Part shown: positions 1 through 9,400 of the stretch, piece after piece | How positions within the stretch are numbered: position 1 is the stretch's first letter | How the letters are laid out: the number at the start of each line of letters is the position of its first letter | Assembly: GCA_963725255.1 (NCBI GenBank) | Contig: CAVRXV010000017.1 | Span: 372,001 to 436,000 of the forward strand | Direction: 5' to 3' | Origin: JAIEPX01 sp963725255 | GTDB taxonomy: Bacteria; Pseudomonadota; Gammaproteobacteria; JAIEPX01 | DNA length: 64,000 nt | Translations under genes and position numbers: made by a program | Notes under the pieces: model-generated | Told to the model about the DNA's origin: nothing | Databases searched by the model: none | What the model saw: the letters and a program-made list of their open reading frames with translations, nothing else

Positions 1-451
1 TCTCAAAATCAAGTACAAATCCTGCCGTCATAATAGTTTCAGGGAACGTAATGTCCGAGTGGCGCTTCATAATATTTTTATCTTTTTTTAAAGCCTTATC
101 AGTCCAACTTAAAGCTTCTAATATTTTTTTATTACGTAATCCTGCTCTCGCCTTTTCAATGCATTCTTCCGCTGTTAATTGAACTTTACGATTTGAGTCG
201 ATCACTCCGCGAGCGATTAATATATCGATTAAAGCAACTTCTAGAAAATTTTCCTCAAACATTGTTTCTACATTGATTTTGTATATATATTCATCATAGA
301 CCAAAGCAGCCCTGACAAGGCAGATGGCCTCTTCGAGATACCCGCAAGTATATGACTGCAACGCTAATTCTTTTAATAGCTTCGCGGATGTTTCCGAGGA
401 CAATTCTTCTGCATCTTTGATTTTCCCACGCGTTTCATCCTGGATATTCAT
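1..451 (-). CDS. Partial protein with TPR-like N-terminal domain, paralogue of the downstream-numbered LRR protein
   Basis: This is the N-terminal 150 codons of a minus-strand gene that leaves the window at position 1. The ATG at 451-449 overlaps the TAA of the 899-aa gene by one base (TAATG), which suggests coupled translation. The visible protein starts MNIQDETRGK. Residues about 18-60 closely match the start of the 899-aa protein: ELSSETSAKLLKELALQSY, then a segment ending ALVYDEYIY. A second 'ALSWTDKALKKDKNI' segment near residue 120 has the same AL..D..I pattern, so it looks like a pair of TPR-type helical hairpins. The function is unknown. It is inferred to belong to the same accessory operon and to be a paralogue of the neighbouring proteins. 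Confidence 0.75.
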   Translation of the reverse strand, partial: MNIQDETRGKIKDAEELSSETSAKLLKELALQSYTCGYLEEAICLVRAALVYDEYIYKINVETMFEENFLEVALIDILIARGVIDSNRKVQLTAEECIEKARAGLRNKKILEALSWTDKALKKDKNIMKRHSDITFPETIMTAGFVLDFE

Positions 452-3150
452 TAATTGAAACCTTTACTATCAAATACATCCGTATCGGGGTTTTTTCGAC
501 TCATGACAGGTGAGCCTGAGCAAGAAGATTCTTCACTATCGATATTTTTTCGACTCATGACGGGTGCGCCTGGGCAATAAAGTTCTTCGCTAAATAATCT
601 GGCAAAATTATGTGACTGCCCTTTTACATTACTACTCCGCATTCTACGCAGTATTTTCAGACAACATTCCGCTGATTTAGATTCTTTTGGGTCTAAACTA
701 TCCTGATATTTCCTCACCACCGCTTCAAAGCTAGGCACACTTGCATCTGAAAGTTCCACCGATTCATTTATATCAACAATTCTCAGATTTGGAGCGACGA
801 TATTGAGTTTGCCTTTAAAGGATTGAAGCTGCAATTTTACAAGATGGGGAAGCGCATCATCACCTAAATCGATTAAATCATGAGTAACGCGTGAATTATT
901 AACTTTGAGTGATATGAGATTAATTGCTCTTAATGATATCTTATTGAGTTCTTCACATTGATTTAAGGTTAGATAACGTAAACTCGGTACGGGCGTTTTT
1001 GAGTTAATCAACCAAATCTTGGTACCACTAAAATCAACTGATTCAATATTCGGACATGAATTAATCACTCCTGCAAATATATCGCCTTCCAATTCTCTGC
1101 AATTCATTGCCGTGAGATCTCTTAGGCCAGGGAATTTTTTCATTATCTCAACAAAATCGGCGGTTCTGATTTGGGAATGATCTAAATCCAATTGTCTGAC
1201 TTTTCGAAGAAAATCAGTAATTAAAAAATCAGCTTTTTTAAGATAATCCCATATCATTGTTTGATGATTATAGCTCACTTCTTTCCACCAGATGTTATTC
1301 AGAATCCAAGATTGACGATAAGAAGTTTTATCACTAAAAACATCAGTAATTTGACTACTAAACTCCTCGATTAATGGGTATTTCAGTGATGATTCAAACG
1401 CTTCAATAATTCCTCGGTTTTTTTCAAATTTATACCGTCGGTACCTAAAGGCATTAACAGCTATCAGTAATTTTTCATGCATTTCTTCTATGTGAGCATC
1501 TAGATATATACTAGTCAGGACGGGTCCAACCATAAAATTTTTTCTTGCGAACTGATGCACCGTTTTAACAAATTCTTTGTGCTGAATATCATCCTCGTCA
1601 ATAGAATAGGGCCTCAGTACTGTCCCGACGCAAATGAACCACGGTTTGAATGCAAAGAATTTTTGAATAGATTGATATTGGTTTTCTAGGATTTCAATTG
1701 CCGCTGTTGAGGTCCAATCTTTTATACTTTCAAATGAGATATAATAATTAACGAAATTGACATATTTAAAGTCAAACCTGTAGCCAGAGCCTGACACTAT
1801 AATCATCCCTGAACAGGAATTCAGCCGAATACGCTTACAAATTTTCGTTAAATTGATATTCTGGATATTTATCTCATAACCACATAAAGTATCAGGTAAT
1901 TTCTCCCATCTTGTCATACTCCTCTCTGGATATCGGCTATTGTCATCTAGCAAGGTATTGCCTTCATCCATAAAAATATCTGAACTGACATTAAGTGAGC
2001 CATTATCTCCCATGGCTGATATCTGAATAACCTGACATTGCGCTCTACTACCTACCTCATATGAGCTGTCATCATGAATTCCATAAATAACTTTAACTCT
2101 GGATTTCCTGAAGATTTTTTTTAATTTACGATCATCCTCCCATCCCTGTACATATTTGTTCTGAGATACATCCAGCGTACATTTTTCCGCGAGCACTTCG
2201 ACATGTTTTAGTTTTGAACATAATTCAATGACAAAATAGTTCAAACTCTGCGCTTCTAATATGAGTGACTCAAGATTATCGCAGTTTCCGACTCTTCCCG
2301 TTAATAACTTCGGTGCTTTAAGATTGACATTGACTAGAGCGCAATCTCTTAGATCAAGATCAACGAGATTAACGGAGAGCGAACCAATCAATCCTGATAA
2401 TGATTTAATATGCTGCGTTTCCAGAAGAGATAGATAGCGTAAGTTAGGTTGGCTCGAAATGAGATCTCTGATATCTCCCTGTTTTAGTAAACAGTTACCC
2501 TTAATCATTAGCCTGTAGAGTTGATTCGATTTAGATATTAATGCTTTAAAACTTTTTCCATCTAAATTTAGAGCGCTGTGAAGCTTAAGTTCTCTAATAT
2601 TGACCCGTGAGTAAACCTTCGAGATGACATTCCATTGCTTATGAGATAAGTTTGAAAAATCACAATTATCTAATATGAGTTGTCTATCCTTATCATTTTC
2701 GACTCTATTAAGCGCTTCAATCATTTCCTCTTGAGATCCCGTATCTAGCATATCTGCTGCTAACCCAATTAGATCAATACTTGAAGGAGATTCCTTATCA
2801 AATTCCATCGATGCATTCGGAAGCATTACAAAATCATCATCAAAATCTCTTTGTTGAGCGCTATCCATTTTTCTTTCAATAGGTGTTAGTCGAACTTTTA
2901 AATTTGAATCAATAATTTTATTATCAATCAATTCCATAATAAATGCCTTTTCTAGCCCATGCTCTACACTCGCGTGATGGTATATATTTTCATCATAGAC
3001 TAATGCTGCTCTGGCAAAGCAGATGGCATCTTCGATATTTCCTAAAACATAAGACTGCATGGCTAATTTTTTCAAAAGCCTTGCTGATGTCTCTGAGGAT
3101 AACTCAGCCACATTTTCGACTAGATCAGTCTCTTCCTGCTGACGATTCAC
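451..3150 (-). CDS. Leucine-rich-repeat protein with TPR-like N-terminus (putative effector)
   Basis: This 899-aa protein has no signal peptide or membrane segment. The N-terminus carries the TPR-like motif shared with its neighbours (AICFARAALVYDENIY). Two blocks of irregular leucine-rich repeats follow, at about residues 190-320 and 690-850. Their units resemble the cysteine-type (AMN1/F-box partner) LRR, for example LRYLSLLETQHIKSL, LVDLDLRDCALVNVNL and LRYLTLNQCEELNKISL. No F-box or U-box could be recognised. The C-terminus has a two-copy 18-residue repeat with PVMSRKN. The gene follows the IS-split ankyrin gene in the minus-strand series and ends in a one-base overlap with the next gene. 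LRR proteins of this kind in intracellular bacteria are usually protein-binding effectors; that role is inferred here. Confidence 0.7.
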   Translation of the reverse strand: MNRQQEETDLVENVAELSSETSARLLKKLAMQSYVLGNIEDAICFARAALVYDENIYHHASVEHGLEKAFIMELIDNKIIDSNLKVRLTPIERKMDSAQQRDFDDDFVMLPNASMEFDKESPSSIDLIGLAADMLDTGSQEEMIEALNRVENDKDRQLILDNCDFSNLSHKQWNVISKVYSRVNIRELKLHSALNLDGKSFKALISKSNQLYRLMIKGNCLLKQGDIRDLISSQPNLRYLSLLETQHIKSLSGLIGSLSVNLVDLDLRDCALVNVNLKAPKLLTGRVGNCDNLESLILEAQSLNYFVIELCSKLKHVEVLAEKCTLDVSQNKYVQGWEDDRKLKKIFRKSRVKVIYGIHDDSSYEVGSRAQCQVIQISAMGDNGSLNVSSDIFMDEGNTLLDDNSRYPERSMTRWEKLPDTLCGYEINIQNINLTKICKRIRLNSCSGMIIVSGSGYRFDFKYVNFVNYYISFESIKDWTSTAAIEILENQYQSIQKFFAFKPWFICVGTVLRPYSIDEDDIQHKEFVKTVHQFARKNFMVGPVLTSIYLDAHIEEMHEKLLIAVNAFRYRRYKFEKNRGIIEAFESSLKYPLIEEFSSQITDVFSDKTSYRQSWILNNIWWKEVSYNHQTMIWDYLKKADFLITDFLRKVRQLDLDHSQIRTADFVEIMKKFPGLRDLTAMNCRELEGDIFAGVINSCPNIESVDFSGTKIWLINSKTPVPSLRYLTLNQCEELNKISLRAINLISLKVNNSRVTHDLIDLGDDALPHLVKLQLQSFKGKLNIVAPNLRIVDINESVELSDASVPSFEAVVRKYQDSLDPKESKSAECCLKILRRMRSSNVKGQSHNFARLFSEELYCPGAPVMSRKNIDSEESSCSGSPVMSRKNPDTDVFDSKGFN
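491..598. repeat. Two-copy 54-bp tandem duplication at the 3' end of the LRR gene
   Basis: The string TTTTTTCGAC begins at 491 and again at 545, a period of 54 bp (18 codons). The translation gives two units, CPGAPVMSRKN and CSGSPVMSRKN, each followed by an acidic stretch. The copies have already diverged at several bases, so this is a real but not very recent in-frame duplication at the protein's C-terminus. Confidence 0.75.
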
Positions 3151-3303
3151 AAGCCGAGACCTTCGCAGGTAAATATCTCAATCCCTTGATCCCGTAATTT
3201 TTGATCTTTCATCTGTATGTCCTTGTTTATCAGTATCCTAACTGATCTATTATACTATTCCAGCCACTAGCCATGCTATCCGTATTTTTACATCAAGTAG
3301 CAT

Positions 3304-3921
3304 TTAAATCGTGAATTTCTCTGTAGTTTCATTTTGCACCTGATCAATGATTTGTAATAACCTCATCTGTAGGTTACCGCGATGACGATCAGAGATTCGG
3401 GCACCATAGGATATAAGCAGGCTAAGAGTCTCTCGATGTCCACCATGGGCTGCCAGCAGGAGCGCGGGCGATTCCTCCCTTGATAAAAATTTCTTATCCA
3501 CATTGCTGTTTAATATATTTCTGATGGCATTTAAGTCACCCCGAAACGCGGAAACTAAAAATTTTGTAAAGTTATCGCAATTCTCATAGTCTTTCACAAA
3601 TGAACATAGCAACACTAACAACTCAATATTGATATCTAGTTGAACTGCTACAAGTCCAATCGCAGTGGATCCCTTATCATTTTTTAATTCTACGAGAGCA
3701 CCACGTTTGAGCAAGAGCCGAACTATCTCGATATTTTGGCCCATCGATGCCCACATCAATGGTGTCCAATTTCCCTCTTCTCTTATATTAATATCTTTAA
3801 TCTTATCAATTATATATTGTGTTATATCGTATTGATTATAATAAGCTGCTAGTGAAATTGGAGACATTGAGAGCAGGCTGATCTGCTCCCGATTTCGTGG
3901 ACACCAACCTCTAACAAGCAT
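3304..3921 (-). pseudogene. 3' part of an ankyrin-repeat gene disrupted by an IS3-family insertion
   Basis: Positions 3304-3878 encode the C-terminal 190 residues of an ankyrin protein, with repeats such as NWTPLMWASMGQNIEIVRLLL and ALLLAAHGGHRETLSLLISYG. The reading frame extends through the IS left end to an ATG at 3921, which lies inside the element. The first 14 residues are therefore IS-derived. Removing the IS and one copy of the GGC target duplication joins this frame exactly to the 5' part at 5118-6099 and recreates an unbroken repeat through the joint (ETPSLLSMSPISLAA). The original protein would have had 517 residues. The fragment could still be made from the IS-supplied start, but it lacks the N-terminal domain. 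Confidence 0.85.
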
Positions 3922-4771
3922 ACATTAATTCATATTGAGCAGGCGTGTTGTAATTTATCGTAGAATGCCTACGTTGTCTATTGTAAAAAACCTCAATATA
4001 TTCAAAAATAACTCTCTTTGCCTCCTCTCTCGTTTTAAAGCTTTCATGGTGCGTGCACTCAACTTTCAGTGTGTGAAAAAAGCTTTCTACTACCGCATTA
4101 TCCCAGCAGTTCCCTTTTCGACTCATACTGCATTCAATATCATTATCCTTCAATAATCCCTGATATTCATTCGCTGCATACTGACTTCCACGATCAGAAT
4201 GTAACAATACTCCACCTGATATTTTTCGCTTAAATAACGCCATTCTTAAAGCATTCAGCGTGATATCTTCTTTCATCCTGCTATCCATCGACCACCCTAT
4301 GATTTTCCTAGAAAATAAATCCATGATCACCGATAAATACAACCATCCTTCCATCGTCGGAATATACGTAATATCAGAGACCCAGCGCTGATTTGGTTTG
4401 TTAGCGGTAAACTCTCGATTTAATTTATTATCGCTTATGGGTTTACTATGATTTGAATCCGTCGTCATTTTAAATTTCCTTTTCGTTTTCGCTCTTATGC
4501 CATAATGCTGCATCAGCCTAAAAACTCGGTTTTTTCCGAGTGTTTTTAATTCTGCATGTAGATCATAGTATATGCGACGATATCCATACGTCTCTCGACT
4601 TCTTTCATGACTCTCACGGATCTTTAACAATAATTGCTGATTCGATTCTTCTCGATCGCTCACAGGTCGTGATAACCACGCATAAAAGCCGCTTCGGCTT
4701 ATTTCTAAAACGTGACACAGGATGTTAATCGAGTGTTCTTTGCGCTTCTCTTCCACAAATTGATACTTCAT
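3911..4771 (-). CDS. IS3-family transposase OrfB (DDE integrase domain), copy 1
   Basis: This 286-aa protein has an N-terminal HTH_21-like segment (SRSGFYAWLSRP) followed by an rve/DDE integrase core. The three catalytic acidic residues are visible: Asp in WVSDITYIPT, Asp in HSDRGSQY and Glu in VVESFFHTLK. The spacing between the second Asp and the Glu is of the DD(35)E type. It cuts and joins the IS ends, normally as an OrfAB product. The ATG overlaps the orfA stop as ATGA, so translational coupling or a frameshift could both link them. It differs from the copy-2 protein at about five positions. Confidence 0.95.
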   Translation of the reverse strand: MKYQFVEEKRKEHSINILCHVLEISRSGFYAWLSRPVSDREESNQQLLLKIRESHERSRETYGYRRIYYDLHAELKTLGKNRVFRLMQHYGIRAKTKRKFKMTTDSNHSKPISDNKLNREFTANKPNQRWVSDITYIPTMEGWLYLSVIMDLFSRKIIGWSMDSRMKEDITLNALRMALFKRKISGGVLLHSDRGSQYAANEYQGLLKDNDIECSMSRKGNCWDNAVVESFFHTLKVECTHHESFKTREEAKRVIFEYIEVFYNRQRRHSTINYNTPAQYELMYAC

Positions 4772-5052
4772 TTCAATTCGTTCGCAAAGAACTTTGCGGC
4801 CTTTTTTAATATGTCGCGCTCCTCCTTCAAGCGCAATATCTCCATCTTTAATCGTCGATTCTCTTCTACAACATCTACCTGGCTTTCACCAACGGTCTCT
4901 TGGGTCTGATCGTTACGATGCTGATTAATCCATGAATAGAGAGTGACCTGGTGTATCCCTAAGTCTCTCGCTGTTTTAGCATATGGCTGCGGTGACGACA
5001 GTGCTAATTTCACTGCCTCTGCTCGAAATAGTTTGTCCGTTTTCCTTTTCAT
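4768..5052 (-). CDS. IS3-family OrfA (helix-turn-helix), copy 1
   Basis: This 94-aa protein has an N-terminal HTH_Tnp_1 domain (FRAEAVKLAL...YAKTARDLGIHQVTLYSWI) that should bind the terminal repeats. A leucine-zipper-like coiled coil follows (ENRRLKMEILRLKEERDILKKA), as is usual for OrfA of this family. The stop codon overlaps the orfB start. No obvious A6G-type slippery string is seen just before the stop, so production of a fused OrfAB is uncertain. It has Thr at residue 5 where copy 2 has Ala. Confidence 0.93.
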   Translation of the reverse strand: MKRKTDKLFRAEAVKLALSSPQPYAKTARDLGIHQVTLYSWINQHRNDQTQETVGESQVDVVEENRRLKMEILRLKEERDILKKAAKFFANELK

Positions 5053-5109
5053 CTTGACACCTCTTTGATTCCCTTAAGTTTATCAAACTTAGTGTCCTTT
5101 GAAACGGGG

Positions 5110-6099
5110 TCAGATCAGGCTTGGCGTTTCTTTATTCGTCATAGTGTTGTTAATATAAACAATGCCATTTACAACAAGGTACTCTACAATTTCAATACGA
5201 CCAAAAAGGATTGCCCAGGTGAGAGCTGTGACACCCATAAAATCTAGCACATGAGTGTTGTGATTATCACGGATTGCCCATTTCAAAGCATTGACATAAC
5301 CTAAAGCACAAAGGAGATTAACCAGAGGAGCTAAAAATGCCTTAGATTTATCTTCTGGTTGTGATTCATAGCCCTTAAAGTCCTTTATTATCTCAAGCCC
5401 ATCTGTGTGATCAAGCAGTAATGGCTCAATAGTGACATTACCTAATGAAAAAAATACTCCAGGCAAACCTATATAATCATATCCAAATTGACAAATTGTT
5501 GTGATTTTATCGCCAAATTTATTTTCAATATCAAACAAAAATACTGGAAAAAGCTCAACCTCCTTGGGAAGCAAACCAGGATCATTTTCTAAAATTTTCT
5601 CATCACAACTAAGCGCCCTTTCAAAAAGTCGTAATGCTGAAAAAACCCTTTTTTCTTCAAGTTTTCTCTTTGCTTGTAATACATAATATAAAGCGAACAA
5701 TGATTTACTGGATTCTGTGACCGGATCAACTATCAGGATATTAACTAGAGGCAACCGCACACTTATTTCTTCCAATCTGTCTGTGTCATCAAGATTAGGC
5801 ACAGTAATATCTACTGAATTAAATATACCTGGATCTAATTTCAACGCAGCTTCAGAGTAAGTCATCGCCATATCATACGAACCTTCTCTAAATAATTGAA
5901 GCGCTAAGGTTTTTAATGCTTTCTCTGGTGGTAATTTGATCAAATCTGCTCTTTCTGCTTCAAGCAGTACAATTCTAGCTTCTTGCTCTCTAATGACACG
6001 GGCTGGATTAAAGAGACTAGCAAATCGAGGAGCTTTGGGATTTAGAGATTTTTGTTCTTCCATTGGTATACTTCCATTAGTCATACTACAAGTAATCAT
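5110..6099 (-). pseudogene. 5' part of an ankyrin-repeat gene disrupted by the IS (TPR-like N-terminus)
   Basis: This is the N-terminal 327 native residues of the split ankyrin gene. The last two sense codons and the stop at 5110-5118 come mostly from IS sequence. Residues about 60-90 and 150-170 contain the recurring TPR-like motif (MTYSEAALKLDPGIF, ALRLFERALSCDEKI). The first ankyrin repeats lie near the end (ALTWAILFGRIEIVEYLVVNG). The ATG overlaps the TAA of the 122-aa gene as TAATG, but in-frame ATGs at residues 6 and 13 are alternatives. The truncated product would have the helical domain but few ankyrin repeats. The natural protein is inferred to be a host-targeted adaptor. Confidence 0.85.
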
Positions 6100-6467
6100 T
6101 ATTTCGTCCTTGACAATCCTATGAATTCTTGGTCTTCTAGTCCGTCTTTTTTATCGTTCACTTGATCATCTTTCGTCTTATTATCTGACCGAATATTTGC
6201 AAGATTAGATTTTAATTGTATTTTCGCACCCGCTTTTTCTAAATCTGCAAATAGCTTGATGGCCTCTTGATCCTGATTCTCTCTTTTTTCAATATTGCAA
6301 TTCTTAAAAATATTTTCATCAATCCTGATTGCAGCATCAAACATCTTTCTCGCATCAATAATATTTCCCTCACTTACTAGCCGAATAGTATCATCTCGAA
6401 GTTTATTGGCGAGTTGTATTAGCTGTGTCGGAGGTATGGCTGAGCTCTTTATATCAAATTTTTTCAC
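6099..6467 (-). CDS. Small protein with one TPR-like motif, unknown function
   Basis: The 122-aa protein begins with GTG at 6467, 14 bases after the giant gene's TAG, with AGGTG upstream as a possible ribosome site. Residues 15-55 carry the motif found across this island (ARKMFDAAIRIDENIFKN). The rest is charged and low in complexity, including a K/D-rich stretch near residues 95-110. The stop overlaps the following ankyrin start by one base. The close spacing on both sides supports one transcript with the giant gene. The protein could be a chaperone or adaptor for its neighbours, or simply a shortened paralogue of them; the sequence does not decide. Confidence 0.6.
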   Translation of the reverse strand: MKKFDIKSSAIPPTQLIQLANKLRDDTIRLVSEGNIIDARKMFDAAIRIDENIFKNCNIEKRENQDQEAIKLFADLEKAGAKIQLKSNLANIRSDNKTKDDQVNDKKDGLEDQEFIGLSRTK

Positions 6468-6481
6468 TTCTGTTTTTGCAC

Positions 6482-9400
6482 CTACAGTATTGGCCTCTGG
6501 CTGAGTGAGAGAGAAGCAGGTTGGAACATAGGAGATGTATTTTTTTGGCTGGATTTACCTTCCATTGGCGCATCAACTGACTTTTCTTGCGGTAGTGTGT
6601 GAACGACCGGCTTGGAAGGTGATTTTTGATCTATTGTGTTCTTGTTGAGCTGAAATATTACATCCCCAGCTGCTAAAAACACGGGCTCTAGTAATCTATC
6701 GCAGAGTTTCTTGATTTCATTGACGGATACATTTTGCGTAAGGAGTAATCCATCTGGGGCTAAAAGATAATTGAGCACCTGATCCTCTAAGGTATTTCCA
6801 GGAATCGTAGATAATCCTTTTGGGATATCCATTCGCTTCACCACTTGTAAGACTTCTTGATATAGCACAGGATCAATATCCTTCAGTGCTTCGTGAGATT
6901 TAATATACTCACATAGCGGCCGACAATAGGCTTGATTCATCGTCAACGCCCTTGATAATCGAGATATCCATTGTCTTCGTCCATAAGGTTGTTTTTGCTT
7001 TTCCTCCAGCTGAGTAAAAAATCTCTCTCGAACATCTCCGATAGCTATCGCTGAGGACTCTGGAAATTCAGGATTGAAAGCAGGAATAGAAAGTACATCT
7101 CCCGCAGTCATATCAACACAATTCTGTCCCACAATATATCCGCAATCACTGCCATTGATTTGTTGCAAACAAGAGTGGTTCTGTAAGGTATACGCTTTAA
7201 CGCCAGATTCCTGCAGGGCATATAATCTTTGAATCTCTTGTATCTCTGCTCGCGATAATTCATTGCCTTTGGTGAAAATAAAGGATTCAGATGTTGTGGA
7301 ATTAATTTCATTTAAAAGAGGTTTGAGCTTCTCCTCAATGAGGGTAATAACGGTGGATTCCATTTCTTTATCTTCTGCTGTCATCTGATCCGCAGAACTC
7401 GTTGGATTAGCATAGTGGATCGTCACTGGCCAAAAAGCATCAGCACTCATCCGTTCAATGACCACTGATACAAAATGATGGCTCGTGATCATCACAGGCA
7501 AAACAAACATTCTCTTCTTTTTACCAAGTATAAAGTCTTTCACGTAGCTTATTAAAGGGAAGGTGGTTTGTTGATAATAGATCTTATCACTTCCTAGGGC
7601 TTCTCTTACATGCCAGACTTGATCAGAGACAGAACATTTCGAATCATTTTTTAACATCGACTTAACGAATGCCAACACCTCTCCTTCTGATGCCCAGGAT
7701 TCTGGTGTGACATGGGTATTACTCAACAATCGTTCAATGAGCGCATAAAAGAATTTCTCTGCGGGTGATCCTGATTGAGAGTAGGGGACTATAGGTAGCT
7801 TCTGGATAGCAACCGAAGGTTGCTCTGATTGCATCGCAGCTCGAGGTAGTTCTGTATTCGCTTTGTCTCTTGCGAAGAAACCCACTTTAATATCCCCATT
7901 AGAATGGCGCTTAGTTGTGGGTGAACTCGTTTGTTTCTGAGTCGATGACATTGCTGCTATCTCAAATTTATCATCTCCCATCTTAAATCGCTTTACTTCA
8001 TTTTCTGAAACGGCAACAACATAGCCACTGCGACTTAACAATACGTATCTGAAGGTATGCAGGGTCTCTTGATAACAACGATCATCAAATTGAATCGCAT
8101 GAACTGTCTTAGCATTATCTAAGATGATCAGGCCTTTACCCATGATATCCAGCGTAAAATCTAATAGCCGACCGCCTTTACTGACGGTCTTACCTGAAGA
8201 GGGAATATCTTTTGTTATGTGTTCTTCATCTATGAATTGAAAGTATGGCTCATAAGTCATCTTTCTAGTGGCATCATTGCCCACAGAGGGAGTGATATCC
8301 ACCATATTAAATTCAGCTTCAGTCAGCCAGGATAAACGATAATTAGTCTCAAACTTTTGTAGTTGAATCCTGAGAATGGGTACCTGTTCTTCAATCATGC
8401 CCTCATAATAATAGGGTGTTTCAAAATCACATAATTTAATTCCTACCCCGGGCTCTACAACAACGAAATATAGATTATCATCACTATAAGCAATCTGGGA
8501 TTGTACAATTCCCTCTTTGACATCTGGAATTGATGGATTTTCTCCATCATATTTTTGCGCGATTTCTATTAAGTCGTCACTTCCTACTAAGCTCTCAATC
8601 TTTAACACTCGATAAGGCATCTCCTGCTCTTCATTAATGCAATATAAAAGTTGATTACCATCGGATGAAAGTGTGGCGCCTCTAAATCCAGTATCATTCA
8701 GAACGCTCGCACTCGTCCAAGCCTGAGTCTTCGTACGACAACTGATCACCATTAACTGGGCGTAACTAAATAATAATAGACATTCACCACTGTCATCCAT
8801 ACTGATCTGGAGGATATTTGGCATCGCTCGCTTAGAGATAGAATGCAGAGTCTCACCGGTTTCACAATGACGAATGTTCAGAGATTCATCGCTGAGTATC
8901 GCCAGTATTTTGCCATTTCCACTAACACAACTAAGCGGAATAGCGACTGTTGCCTCACCAGGCTTAGACGACTCAACGGTAAATTTAACTGGAGGCTTGA
9001 CTGGGGGATTAACCGCGAGTGCAACGGGTGGTGTAGCCGCAGCTGTAACAGGTGGTTCTGCTATAACTGCTGGCTCACCAGGAGCCTTAATAGGAGGCTC
9101 AATTTTGTAAACATCTTGAGAGGTTCTGAAATGATAGTGGTTACGCTTTGCCCCTACAATACCGTCTATATTGACATGTACCAAAATAATATCCGGCTGC
9201 ACGCGGAATTGATCAGGATACTGAGTAGGAACATTATCAGCGAATGTTAGAATATTACAATTTAATATCGATTGAATTGCTCGTATTTCAAGCTGCCCCG
9301 CCCATGTATTATGTTGATACATTGAGGCTATATATTGATCATAGGTCGTACCGAATTCATCTGCGGTGTAATTTTGGAATTCTTGGCGATGCGCCACCAT

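Larger units (their letters stand above)
3879..5117 (-). mobile_element. IS3-family insertion sequence, copy 1
   Basis: The element is 1239 bp, with imperfect terminal inverted repeats of about 29 bp. Both ends start TGATCTG inward and include a GGACAC block. GGC flanks it on both sides (3876-3878 and 5118-5120), a 3-bp target duplication typical of IS3 elements. It carries orfA and orfB with an ATGA overlap. It lies inside an ankyrin gene, which it splits. It is almost identical to copy 2 at 22554-23792, with about ten differences seen by eye, and both copies point the same way. The intact ORFs, ends and target duplication indicate a recent insertion. Confidence 0.95.

Noticed and set aside
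8843..9250. Plus-strand ORFs opposite the Pro/Ala linker of the giant gene
   Set aside because: They are shadows of the repetitive linker; composition is low-complexity and there is no ribosome site.
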